NCBI GenBank assembly: GCA_001567185.1 | Contig: LNFR01000070.1 | Span: 1-64,000, forward strand | From: Bacteroidetes bacterium OLB12 | Lineage (GTDB): Bacteria; Bacteroidota; Bacteroidia; Cytophagales; Cyclobacteriaceae | Length of the DNA: 64,000 nucleotides | Reading direction: 5' to 3' | Shown here: positions 36,475 through 45,981 of the stretch, piece by piece | Numbering within the stretch: position 1 is the stretch's first letter | How the letters are laid out: every line of letters starts with the position of its first letter | Position numbers and translations under genes: made by a program | The notes under the pieces: generated by a model | Told to the model about the DNA's origin: nothing | Databases searched by the model: none | The model's input: the letters and a program-made list of their open reading frames with translations, nothing else

Positions 36475-37679
36475 GAATGATTCTTTGCTGCCTGATCGGA
36501 TTATTTGCATTGAAATCCTGCACAGCCCCCACACAAGAAACAACTAACCAGGCCGACTCTACGCTGCAATTACAAGATACCATTCGCGTGCTGCCTGAAA
36601 AGATTCCGGATGTTATTATCTATAAAGATTCTGCCCTGGATAATCTGGCCCGCTTTGTTGCTGGTTTACCCCAACTCGATTCCAATTCTTTTACCGCTTT
36701 GGAAAGCGACCACTATTGGCAGGAATATAAAACTGCGATGGATAAAAACTGGAACCAGATGGTTGAAAGCAGATTAAGCAAAATTACCAGCTGGCGCGAT
36801 AGTACGCTGGCCCTTCATAACGATTTGCTTCCACTCTTCTATCCTTTTTCGGGGCCGGATTTTTTACATGCCAATTACCTGTATCCGCATGCAGCCACGT
36901 ATATCCTGGCTGCGCTGGAGCCCATTGCTGCGGTACCACAACTGGACACCTTACCCATTGCCGATCGCGATAAATTTTTAGATACCCTCGGTGTTTCGCT
37001 GCGCGATATTTTTCAAAAAAGTTATTTCATTACCAAACACATGAAAACCGATCTGAAGCAGGTAAAAGGGGTACTGCCGCCACTTTATTTTTTTATTCAG
37101 CGATCGGGGCATGAGTTTATCTCGCAAACATTTATAGCCATCGATAGCACAGGCATCGAAACCAAAGTGGATATCAAAAAATTACATTGGCATAAAACAC
37201 CCGGAGTAAAATTGGTGGTCAGGAATCTTGCTTCGCAGGAAATAAAAACCATCTACTATTTTTCCATTAGTATTTCCAATGGCGGACTTGCCGAGCGGCC
37301 CGGGTTTGTAACGTTTGTAACCAATCACGCACCCTTCAACACATTTGTAAAATCGGCCAGCTACCTGATGCATACCGCTCCATTTACCAGCATCAAAGAA
37401 TTGATTCTTGCACACACCGAAAATCTTTTTCAGGACGATACCGGCATTCCGTACAAAGACTTTAAAAAGAACCTGGGATTTGAAGTACAGTTTTATGGCG
37501 AATATGTAAAGCCTGTGAAAGATTTTGGCGATGCGCGCTACCAACCTGATTTGGATTCGGCATTTAAAACCTCCGCCACCCGACAAAAACTTCCGTTCTC
37601 GTTAGGATACCATTGGAACTCGGCCAGGCAACATTATATTTTGGTGAGGAGACATCATGAACTTGATTTGTCTTACTGA
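36471..37679 (+). CDS. Lipoprotein of unknown function
   Basis: A 402-residue protein with lipobox LFALKSC. The body appears mostly helical at first and beta-rich later (VDIKKLHWHKTPGVKLVVRN, IYYFSISISNGGLAE). I do not recognise the family. It overlaps the permease stop as ATGA, so the two are translated together, but nothing in the sequence explains the link. Confidence 0.82.
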   Translation: MRMILCCLIGLFALKSCTAPTQETTNQADSTLQLQDTIRVLPEKIPDVIIYKDSALDNLARFVAGLPQLDSNSFTALESDHYWQEYKTAMDKNWNQMVESRLSKITSWRDSTLALHNDLLPLFYPFSGPDFLHANYLYPHAATYILAALEPIAAVPQLDTLPIADRDKFLDTLGVSLRDIFQKSYFITKHMKTDLKQVKGVLPPLYFFIQRSGHEFISQTFIAIDSTGIETKVDIKKLHWHKTPGVKLVVRNLASQEIKTIYYFSISISNGGLAERPGFVTFVTNHAPFNTFVKSASYLMHTAPFTSIKELILAHTENLFQDDTGIPYKDFKKNLGFEVQFYGEYVKPVKDFGDARYQPDLDSAFKTSATRQKLPFSLGYHWNSARQHYILVRRHHELDLSY

Positions 37680-37836
37680 AGCTTTCGTATCGGCTTTTTT
37701 CTGATGGGTTCACCAATACAATTACATACACACCTCTCTTGAAAAAAGTAGCCCGGCCAGAAAATTAAAGCCACTCAAACAAAATCATCTGGAACTAATC
37801 CAAACATTTACTTTCTTGAGCTATAATTTTATCTGT

Positions 37837-39915
37837 ATGAAAACACTCCTGGCCCTCCTCCTGTTATCAATCCCCGCTTTCAGCCAAACCTATTATGGCT
37901 TTTCCTCCAACAGTTCAGCCACCCAAAGCAAAGCTGAAGAAGTTTTTCTGCAACAGCAGCAGAACGAGCGGTATAAGAATCATTTAAAGGAATTAACCAA
38001 AGAACCGCACATTGCCGGCAGTAAAGCCAACGAGCGCGTGCGCGATTACCTGGCAGAGGTAATGCGCAAGGCAGGTTTCCAGGTGGAGATTTTTCCATAC
38101 GATATTTATTTGCCTGTAATGCCCGGCACCGCCTACGCGGAAGTAGTGGAACCCATTCGCATTCCACTCAATAATAAAGAGTACATTCATCACGAAGATC
38201 CCTATACCACCAACCCCAATTTACCGGTGGGTTTCAATGCCTATTCCGGTTCGGGCGATGTGACAGCCGAAGTAGTGTATGCCAACTATGGCCGCAGAGA
38301 AGATTTTCAAAAGCTGGAAGCCCTGGGAGTTTCTGTGAAGGGAAAGATTGTGCTTGCGCGCTATGGCGGAAACTTTCGCGGTTACAAAGCCAAGTATGCA
38401 CAAGCTTATGGAGCAGCCGGGCTAATCATCTTTACCGATCCGGGCGATAGCGGCTACACCAAAGGGTTGGTTTACCCAGACGGGCCTTACTCGAACGAGA
38501 GCAGCATTCAGCGTGGTTCGTTGCTTACTGCCGACTGGACGGGCGATCCGCTTACTCCCTTTGAACCTGCCTTGCCACTTGATGGCAAAAAGAAAGTGGT
38601 GCGTAAAAAGCCTGAAGAAGTAAGCGGTATGCATGCCATTCCTGTGCTGCCGCTACCCTACGGTTCGGCTAAAGAAATTTTTGCACGCATGAAAGGCAAG
38701 GTAGTTCCGGCCGGTTGGCAAGGTGGTTTACCATATACTTATCGATTGGAAGGCGGATCGGAATTAAAAGTGCGCGTAAGCGTACAACAGGAAAGAAAAA
38801 TTCAACGCGTGTATAATGTGGTAGGCACGCTGGTTGGTTCCGAATCGCCCAACGAATGGATTATTGCCGGCTCGCATTACGATGCGTGGGGCCACGGTGC
38901 TACCGACCCCAATAGCGGCACGGCCATGTTGCTTTCATTGAGCGAATCGTTGGGCAAACTTTCACAGGCCGGGTACAAACCAAAACGCACCATAAAAATT
39001 GCACACTGGGATGCCGAAGAGCAGGGCGTAATTGGTTCAACCGAATGGGTAGAACAATTTCGCGATGAACTGAATGCTAAGGGTGTAGCCTATTTTAATG
39101 CAGATGGAGCCGTAAGCGGAAGAAATTTTGGAGGTGCATCCAGCCCTTCGTTGAAAGCCCTGTTTATCGAATCCACAAAAGTTATTCCTTACCCTGATTC
39201 TGCAAAAAGTGTTTACGACCATTGGCGCAAACAAAATCCAAACCCGCCCATCGGCAACTTAGGCGGTGGTTCTGATCACATTGCGTTTTACACCCATGTA
39301 GGTATTCCCTCGTGGAGTGGTGGCACCGGTGGCCCAACCATGTACCACTCCAACCACGACACATTCTATTTCTACGAACATTTTTCAGATCCTACCTTTT
39401 CCATGGGGCCGTTGGTAGAACGTGTATTTGGTATTGCTGCATTGCGATTGGCAAATGCAGATGTACTTCCTTACAACGTAAGCCGATATGGTGCAGATTT
39501 GCGCATGCACTTTGAGGGCATTCAAAAAGCAATTAATGCCTACGATAAATCAGAGAATAAATTTTCATTTGAAACGTTACTGAAAGCCTCCGATGAGTTA
39601 AAGAAAATCGGAGAGGATTGCGAAACCGCTTTGAAAAATGCCAATGCCGCTAAACTTAAAACCATCAATGCGGAGTTATTGTTACTGGAGCGCCAGTGGC
39701 TTGACCCGGAAGGTATGCCGTTTGGCAACTGGTATAAATCGTTGTACGCATCACCCGATCCGTACAGCGGTTATGCTTCGGCTATTTTACCCGGCTTCCA
39801 GTATGAAGTAGCCAATAAATCCACAGCCAACTTAAAAATGTGGGAACAAAAATATCTGGCTGCCATCGCGCGTTTAAAAAGTAAACTGGAAACCATAACC
39901 AAATTGGCTCAATAG
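37837..39915 (+). CDS. Secreted M28 peptidase of the glutamate carboxypeptidase II / transferrin-receptor type
   Basis: Signal peptide KTLLALLLLSIPAFSQ; I take the ATG at 37837 rather than 37816. The layout is that of GCPII homologues: a protease domain interrupted by a PA domain (GDVTAEVVYANYGRREDFQK, KGKIVLARYGGNFRGYKAKY), zinc motifs GSHYDAWGHGATDPNSGTAM, WDAEEQGVIGSTEW, YFNADGAVSG and MYHSNHDTFYFYEHFSDP, and a C-terminal helical dimerisation domain (from about 570). It probably cuts acidic or other C-terminal residues from peptides outside the cytoplasm. Its stop overlaps the start of the next gene (TAGTG). Confidence 0.92.
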   Translation: MKTLLALLLLSIPAFSQTYYGFSSNSSATQSKAEEVFLQQQQNERYKNHLKELTKEPHIAGSKANERVRDYLAEVMRKAGFQVEIFPYDIYLPVMPGTAYAEVVEPIRIPLNNKEYIHHEDPYTTNPNLPVGFNAYSGSGDVTAEVVYANYGRREDFQKLEALGVSVKGKIVLARYGGNFRGYKAKYAQAYGAAGLIIFTDPGDSGYTKGLVYPDGPYSNESSIQRGSLLTADWTGDPLTPFEPALPLDGKKKVVRKKPEEVSGMHAIPVLPLPYGSAKEIFARMKGKVVPAGWQGGLPYTYRLEGGSELKVRVSVQQERKIQRVYNVVGTLVGSESPNEWIIAGSHYDAWGHGATDPNSGTAMLLSLSESLGKLSQAGYKPKRTIKIAHWDAEEQGVIGSTEWVEQFRDELNAKGVAYFNADGAVSGRNFGGASSPSLKALFIESTKVIPYPDSAKSVYDHWRKQNPNPPIGNLGGGSDHIAFYTHVGIPSWSGGTGGPTMYHSNHDTFYFYEHFSDPTFSMGPLVERVFGIAALRLANADVLPYNVSRYGADLRMHFEGIQKAINAYDKSENKFSFETLLKASDELKKIGEDCETALKNANAAKLKTINAELLLLERQWLDPEGMPFGNWYKSLYASPDPYSGYASAILPGFQYEVANKSTANLKMWEQKYLAAIARLKSKLETITKLAQ

Positions 39916-40878
39916 TGTCGAAGAAAGTTCTGATAGCGCGCGTTATTCCTTCCGTAGCCGAAGACCTGCTGAAGCAGGCAGGATTTACCGTTTCAGTTTG
40001 GAAAGGAAACCAGGTGATGACGAAAGATGAACTGATTGAGCATGCACGTAAAGTTGATGCGCTGCTTTCATTAGGCTCCAATAAACTTGATCGTTCGTTC
40101 TTTGAAACCTGCAAACACCTTGAAATTGTTTCGCAGTTTGCTGTAGGGTTTGATAACATTGATGTGGCTGCGGCTACCGAATTTAAAATTCCGGTTTGCA
40201 ATACACCCGATGTGTTGAGCGAAGCCACGGCCGATGTGGCCTTTGGATTAATGATCAATGTATCGCGAAAAATGTTTTATAATCACAAATTGATTTTACG
40301 TGGCGAGTGGAAACAATTTGAGCCCTTAAAAAACCTGGGCTTTGAACTAACCGGTAAAACGCTTGGCATTTTTGGATTGGGAAGAATTGGCAGTATTATG
40401 GCCCAGCGGTGCAAAGGTGCTTATGGTATGAATGTGATTTATCACAATCGCAACCGAAACCTGGAAGCCGAAAAAGAAACGAATGCCCGGTATGTTGATT
40501 TCGATACACTGCTCCGCGAAAGCGATATACTTTCAATACACAGCGCGCTTACACCAGAAACTGCAGGGTTGTTTAACAAGCACGTGTTTTCCAAAATGAA
40601 ACGTACTGCGGTGTTTATCAATACTGCGCGTGGGGGCGTACATAATGAAACCGATCTGATTGAGCGTTGCAAAATGGAACCATCTGGGGTGCCGGTTTGG
40701 ATGTTACCAACCCCGAACCGATGCAGGCCAACAACCCCCTGCTTCAAATGCCCAATGTAGCAGTGCTTCCACATATTGGATCTGCCACACTGGAGGCCCG
40801 CACGGGCACTGGCCAGGTTTGGCTGCTGAAAACATTATTTACCTATTATAAAACCGGCAAGCCTGTTTACGCTTGTAA
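39915..40878 (+). CDS. D-2-hydroxyacid dehydrogenase (glycerate/glyoxylate reductase type), several indels
   Basis: NAD(P)-dependent dehydrogenase with the NAD-binding [19 protein letters not shown], catalytic arginine region FINTARGG and histidine segment [15 protein letters not shown]. The frame is broken near 40664 (one G missing: the read continues [14 protein letters not shown]). Further on, three extra single bases at about 40809, 40818-40820 and 40842-40843 hide the sequence [20 protein letters not shown]. With these corrected the length is the usual 320 or so. The true stop is probably near 40876-40878; the open frame that runs on to 41014 enters a promoter region and is not like the family. 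Start is GTG. Confidence 0.85.
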
Positions 40879-40977
40879 ATCCAAAGGCCCTTCTTTTAAG
40901 GAAACTAGCATAGCTACGGGTACCCCGCACAAATCTTTGTTTTTTGCCTATTTAGAAGGTTTTTTTTACTCATTATT

Positions 40978-41027
40978 TTTAGACTTATCTAAATATTTTT
41001 TTATAATATTCTAATTAATTAAGTTTG
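40978..41027 (+). promoter_or_regulatory. Promoter with DtxR/MntR-like palindrome before the TonB receptor
   Basis: The palindrome TTTAGActtaTCTAAA (40978-40993) has 6-base arms and resembles operators of DtxR/MntR metal repressors. A TAAGTTTG -7 box follows at 41020-41027, 13 bases before the ATG at 41040. Half-sites TTTAGA (40951) and TCTAAA (41032) flank it. The palindrome centre is about 45 bases before the likely start of transcription, so binding would block the polymerase. Confidence 0.5.
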
Positions 41028-41039
41028 TGGGTCTAAAAA

Positions 41040-43298
41040 ATGAAACTGGTTTATACATTATTAATTGTACTTACCGCCTTGGCGGGATTTGGTCAGACCA
41101 ACCTGATAAAGGGGGTTGTTACCAGCCAGGGTGAGCCCGTGCCCTTTGCCAACATTCAGATTGAAGGTACTACCATCGGCACAAGCACAAACGAGCACGG
41201 AGCGTTTGTTTTAGAACAAGAGCCGAACAATAAAATCGTGCTCATAATTTCGGGTATTGGTTACAAAACATTGCGCAAAGAAATCGCCAGCCTGAGTACA
41301 CCCCTGCACATAGAACTTACCGAAGATGTAGCTGAACTGGAGGCGGTAGTAGTAACCGGCACTATGAAAGAGGTTACTAAAATGAATTCGCCCATTGCGA
41401 TAGAAGTATTTGCGCCATCATTCTTTATCAAAAATCCCACACCAAATATTTTCGAAGCGCTTTCGCTGGTAAATGGTGTGCAGCCCCAGATTAATTGTAA
41501 TGTATGCAACACAGGCGACATTCATATTAATGGATTAGAAGGCCCTTATACCATGATTCTGATTGACGGAATGCCGATTGTAAGCAGCCTGGCAACGGTA
41601 TATGGCCTGGCCGGCATCCCCAATAGTTTAGTAAAACGTATGGAAATTATAAAAGGTCCGGCATCCACACTGTATGGATCTGAAGCGGTTGGCGGTGTTA
41701 TCAATATCATTACCAAAGAACCAGGCTCCGTTCCCAAACTTAAAGCCGATCTGTTCGCAACATCAGTGGGCGAATACAATCTTGACATAGCCGCTGGCTT
41801 AAAAGCAGGTAAGTCTTCTACCCTGCTTGGAATAAACTATTTTACTTACAACCAGAAGCGCGACATTAACCACGATAATTTTACGGATGTTACTCTTCAA
41901 AACAGAGTTTCACTCTTTAATAAGTGGAGTTTTTACCGGCCATCGGGTAAAAACTTTTCGGTAGCTGCACGCTACGTGCACGAAAACCGGTGGGGTGGCG
42001 AATTACAATGGACCCACCAACACAGAGGCAGCAACCAAATTTATGGCGAATCGATTTATACCAACCGGGCCGAGGTAATCGGAAATTACCAATTACAATC
42101 GCAAACACCTGCTTTTATTGATTACTCATACAACTACCATTTACAAGATTCTTATTACGGTGCAACCCCCTACTACGCGCAGCAACACGTTGCCTTTACA
42201 CAATTCCGGTTTACTAAAAATTTAGGCCGTCATGATTTGCTTGCCGGCATTCCATTGCGATTCATTCATTATGACGACAATACCGTGGGCACAGCAAACG
42301 GGCCCGGAATTAATAAACCTGACATAACTTTCCTTCCAGGCATTTTTGTTCAGGATGAAATTGAAATTACTTCATCTTTCACCACACTGGCCGGCTTGCG
42401 CTACGATCGGCATAATGTACACGGTCATATTTTTACCCCACGCCTCAGTTTAAAATTTTCGCCCAACGCCAACCATACCATCCGGTTAACCGGAGGCAAC
42501 GGATACCGGGTAGTAAACTTATTTACAGAAGAACATGCCGCACTTACAGGCTCGCGTTATGTGGAGATACAGAACAGCCTGAACCCCGAACAATCGTGGA
42601 ATGCAAACCTCAATTATGCACGCAACATCATTTTGAATGAAGGCTTTATAAACTTTGATGTGAGTTTGTTTTACACCTACTTCACCAATAAAATAGTGGC
42701 CGACTTTCTTACGGATCCGGATAAAATCATTTACGACAATTTAGATGGTTACGCCATCTCGCGTGGGTTAACGGTAAATACAGATATGGCTTTCGCCAAC
42801 AACCTCAAAGTAATATCGGGTATTACCTGGATGGATGTGTTTCAGATACAAGGCACTGAAGCAAACAAAACTAAAGTACCCCAGATTCAGGCACCAAAAT
42901 TTTCGGGCACGTTTACAATAAGTTACAGCGCCCCTAAACTAACCACTACATTCGATTTAACCGGGCGCGTGTATGGCCCTATGCATTTGCCGGTGGTGAG
43001 AAATGATTTTCGCGAAGCAATGTCGCCCTGGTTTGGGCTGTTGAATATTCAGGTAACTAAAACATTTCATAATTGGGAAGTGTATGCCGGTGTAAAGAAC
43101 TTTCTCAACTTCATTCCAAAAAATCCGTTGCTTCATCCCGATGATCCGTTCGACCGCCCTGGTGGAAAATATTTTGACGAAAATGGAAATCCGCGATCTG
43201 ACACAAATCCCAACGGCTACACGTTCGACACAACCTACAATTACGCCCAACTACAAGGTGCCAAAATGCAGGTGGGGTTACGATGGACCATCCGGTGA
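41040..43298 (+). CDS. TonB-dependent outer-membrane receptor, likely metal-related
   Basis: Signal peptide (ends GFGQ), a carboxypeptidase-regulatory-like domain (about 23-100, IKGVVTSQGEPVPFANIQIE), a plug domain with NCNVCNTGDIHINGLEGPYT, LIDGMPIVSSLATVYG and KGPASTLYGSEAVGGVINII, then a 22-strand type barrel ending with KMQVGLRWTIR. The two cysteines in NVCNTGD are typical of receptors found next to metal-transport genes in Bacteroidota. It is followed 72 bases later by a Zn/Cd-type P-ATPase gene. The substrate may be a metal complex; this is inference from context. Confidence 0.88.
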   Translation: MKLVYTLLIVLTALAGFGQTNLIKGVVTSQGEPVPFANIQIEGTTIGTSTNEHGAFVLEQEPNNKIVLIISGIGYKTLRKEIASLSTPLHIELTEDVAELEAVVVTGTMKEVTKMNSPIAIEVFAPSFFIKNPTPNIFEALSLVNGVQPQINCNVCNTGDIHINGLEGPYTMILIDGMPIVSSLATVYGLAGIPNSLVKRMEIIKGPASTLYGSEAVGGVINIITKEPGSVPKLKADLFATSVGEYNLDIAAGLKAGKSSTLLGINYFTYNQKRDINHDNFTDVTLQNRVSLFNKWSFYRPSGKNFSVAARYVHENRWGGELQWTHQHRGSNQIYGESIYTNRAEVIGNYQLQSQTPAFIDYSYNYHLQDSYYGATPYYAQQHVAFTQFRFTKNLGRHDLLAGIPLRFIHYDDNTVGTANGPGINKPDITFLPGIFVQDEIEITSSFTTLAGLRYDRHNVHGHIFTPRLSLKFSPNANHTIRLTGGNGYRVVNLFTEEHAALTGSRYVEIQNSLNPEQSWNANLNYARNIILNEGFINFDVSLFYTYFTNKIVADFLTDPDKIIYDNLDGYAISRGLTVNTDMAFANNLKVISGITWMDVFQIQGTEANKTKVPQIQAPKFSGTFTISYSAPKLTTTFDLTGRVYGPMHLPVVRNDFREAMSPWFGLLNIQVTKTFHNWEVYAGVKNFLNFIPKNPLLHPDDPFDRPGGKYFDENGNPRSDTNPNGYTFDTTYNYAQLQGAKMQVGLRWTIR

Positions 43299-43370
43299 TT
43301 TATTCAGGCTAAATGAATATTTCATTAAGAATTGATTTCATTTTGTACGAAATTTGACGCAACCTGATAC

Positions 43371-45344
43371 ATGTCAAACGCACTACACGATCATGACCAA
43401 ACACACGATCAACAGGATCACGTATCGTGTTGTACTGTGGATGAAAAAGTAAGCGAACACACCCATGATCACAACCACCAGGAAGGCACCCTGAAATTAT
43501 TTATTCCGGCCGGCCTTAGTTTGTTGTTACTCGCTTGCGCTCTTGTATTCGACTATTATTTAAAGCCTGCTTTTTTTACCGGTTGGCTGCGGGTATGCTG
43601 GTATGGTGCCGCGTACCTTCCGGTAGCCTGGCCGGTATGGAAAGACGCCTTCAACACGCTTCGGAAAGGAGAAATCTTTACAGAGTTTTTATTGATGACC
43701 ATCGCCACCATAGGGGCGTTTGCTATTGGCGAATTTCCCGAAGGTGTGGCCGTTATGTTGTTTTATGCCGTGGGCGAAATTTTCCAAACACTGGCCGTTC
43801 GAAGAGCAAAGCTCAACATCAATAAATTACTTGATCAACGGCCCGAACAAGTAACCGTTATTGAAAACAACCAGCCTCAACTAATAAAAGCTGCAAACGT
43901 TAAAATCGGATCAATCATTGAATTAAAACCTGGCGAAAAACTTGGTTTGGATGGCGAACTTCTGTCGGAGGTTGCTTCCTTTAACACCGCGGCATTAACA
44001 GGCGAAAGCAAACCCGACAAAAAACGAAAAGGCGAACCCGTACTGGCCGGTATGATTAATCTGAACACCGTAACGTTGATCAAAGTAACTACCGCTTTTC
44101 AAGACAGTAAACTTTCAAGAATTCTTAACCTGGTGCAACACGCAGCCACACAAAAAGCTAAAACAGAATTATTTATTCGCAAGTTTGCACGGTACTACAC
44201 ACCCACCGTTGCCTTATTGGCAATTCTAATTTGTGTAGCTCCCTATTTTATTGTCTCTGAATATATATTTCGCGAATGGCTTTACCGGGCGTTGATATTC
44301 CTGGTTATATCCTGCCCGTGTGCATTGGTAATTTCTATCCCGCTGGGATATTTTGGTGGTATCGGGGCTGCTTCGCGTAACGGTATTCTCTTTAAAGGGG
44401 GCAACTTTCTGGATGTAATGGCCGGCATTCGCCATGTTGTGTTAGATAAAACCGGAACACTTACGCAGGGTGTCTTTCAGGTGCAGGTGGTTAAAATCAA
44501 TCCTGAATTTGATAAAACTGAAATATTAAACCTGGTGAATGTGCTGGAAAGCAAAAGTACACATCCCATCGCCACCGCTATTCATCGCTATGTGGGCGAA
44601 TTAAACCATACCCTTTCATTTCAACACATAGAAGAAATTCCCGGCCACGGATTAAAAGGACTGATAAACAATAAAGAACTGCTGGTAGGTAATTTTCGGT
44701 TGATGGATAAGTTTGCGATAGAACATCATGAAAACCTTTCCGGAATTTCCGATACGGTAATTGCTATTGCCTACGATAAAAAATTTGCCGGCTACATAAT
44801 TATTGCTGATGAAATTAAAGCCGATGCAGCCGGAGCCATTCAGGAACTGCATCGCATGAATATTAAGACCACAATTTTAAGTGGTGATCAACATACCCTT
44901 GTAAAAAACCTGGCCGATAAACTTGGCATAGACACCGCCTTTGGAGATTTGCTTCCGGAAGACAAGGTGAACAAGCTAAAGGAAATCAAAAACCAAAACG
45001 AACACGTTGCCTTTGTGGGCGATGGTGTAAACGATGCCCCCGTAATAGCCCTTAGCGATGTGGGCATTGCCATGGGTGGATTAGGAAGCGATGCCACCAT
45101 TGAAACAGCCGATGTGGTGATTCAGGATGATAAACCTTCTAAAATTGCTACGGCTATTCATATCGGTAAAAAAACCAGGCAACTGGTTTGGCAAAATATT
45201 ACCCTCGCCTTTGGTGTAAAGGCTATTGTGTTGCTGCTGGGAGCCGGTGGGCTTGCCACCCTGTGGGAGGCCGTATTTGCCGATGTGGGCGTAGCCTTGC
45301 TGGCCATATTAAACGCCATCCGCATTCAACACATGCGGTTTTAA
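43371..45344 (+). CDS. Zn2+/Cd2+-type P1B ATPase with His-rich N-terminus
   Basis: The N-terminus is not an HMA domain but a histidine- and cysteine-rich tail (HDHDQTHDQQDHVSCC and HTHDHNHQ) that can bind metal. Core motifs: TGESKPD, CPCALVISIP in the membrane, phosphorylation site LDKTGTLTQG and VGDGVNDAPVIALSDVGIAM. The last helix contains FADVGVALLAILNAIR with the aspartate that is diagnostic for the zinc/cadmium group (as in ZntA). It should pump Zn, Cd, Co or Pb out of the cytoplasm. It sits between two TonB receptors. Confidence 0.9.
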   Translation: MSNALHDHDQTHDQQDHVSCCTVDEKVSEHTHDHNHQEGTLKLFIPAGLSLLLLACALVFDYYLKPAFFTGWLRVCWYGAAYLPVAWPVWKDAFNTLRKGEIFTEFLLMTIATIGAFAIGEFPEGVAVMLFYAVGEIFQTLAVRRAKLNINKLLDQRPEQVTVIENNQPQLIKAANVKIGSIIELKPGEKLGLDGELLSEVASFNTAALTGESKPDKKRKGEPVLAGMINLNTVTLIKVTTAFQDSKLSRILNLVQHAATQKAKTELFIRKFARYYTPTVALLAILICVAPYFIVSEYIFREWLYRALIFLVISCPCALVISIPLGYFGGIGAASRNGILFKGGNFLDVMAGIRHVVLDKTGTLTQGVFQVQVVKINPEFDKTEILNLVNVLESKSTHPIATAIHRYVGELNHTLSFQHIEEIPGHGLKGLINNKELLVGNFRLMDKFAIEHHENLSGISDTVIAIAYDKKFAGYIIIADEIKADAAGAIQELHRMNIKTTILSGDQHTLVKNLADKLGIDTAFGDLLPEDKVNKLKEIKNQNEHVAFVGDGVNDAPVIALSDVGIAMGGLGSDATIETADVVIQDDKPSKIATAIHIGKKTRQLVWQNITLAFGVKAIVLLLGAGGLATLWEAVFADVGVALLAILNAIRIQHMRF

Positions 45345-45480
45345 TTTACAAAAACACCGGACGGAAATTTTTGGTTCGTCCTGTTTAGTCTGCTGAATAA
45401 CCGCTCGTAATAATGATAGGCAGGATTGTCGTAAAGGGGTTGCATGAACCTGTATTCCTTTGTACGTTCGCTCAATATTT

Positions 45481-45888
45481 ATGATCCGGAATAAAACCAT
45501 CCACATCGTTGCACGCGCCAGCCGCGTTTGCCTTGCCCTGATTGTGGCAATGGCCTACCTGTTGGGTTCGGTTTCATTCGAAGCGCTTCACAAACTAATT
45601 GCCGGTCATTCACAAACTATTGCACATACGCAGGAACAGGAACAAGACCCCTGTCACATTACGCTATTTCATCAGGAACGTACCGGAGGATGCGAGCATA
45701 CCACACACATTGTAGAAATTGACAATTGTACGCTTTGTGATCATTCCCTGCCTGCATTGCTGGCCCTGCTACCCGAAGTATTATCCACACCCACACAATA
45801 CACCGATCATACAGTAACCGAAGTTCTTTCTACCAGTAAGGAAGCGGTTACGCTTTACACCTCCGGTCGCGCACCACCCCGCTCCTGA
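45481..45888 (+). CDS. Small exported His/Cys-rich protein, putative metal-binding
   Basis: One N-terminal hydrophobic helix (about 17-35) precedes a region rich in possible metal ligands: DPCHITLFHQ, GCEHTTHIVE and NCTLCDHSLP (4 Cys and many His within 50 residues). The end GRAPPRS resembles the R-x-P-P tail of DUF2946-type proteins that accompany metal receptors in other phyla. I do not identify it to a family with certainty. It lies 93 bases upstream of the second TonB receptor and may hand metal to it. I chose the ATG at 45481; an upstream start at 45460 is not needed. Confidence 0.72.
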   Translation: MIRNKTIHIVARASRVCLALIVAMAYLLGSVSFEALHKLIAGHSQTIAHTQEQEQDPCHITLFHQERTGGCEHTTHIVEIDNCTLCDHSLPALLALLPEVLSTPTQYTDHTVTEVLSTSKEAVTLYTSGRAPPRS

Positions 45889-45981
45889 TTTTACCGAACT
45901 CATCACCTCCTGCGATGAGCAAAATTTCCACACCGCGTTTGATGTGGATTACTGTTTCTATTACCGTGTAAAATTCAGTTT

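Noticed and set aside
40879..41014. C-terminal extension of the 2-hydroxyacid dehydrogenase
   Set aside because: The residues do not resemble the family and the DNA is an AT-rich promoter containing the TTTAGA/TCTAAA palindrome; a base error probably hides the stop near 40878.
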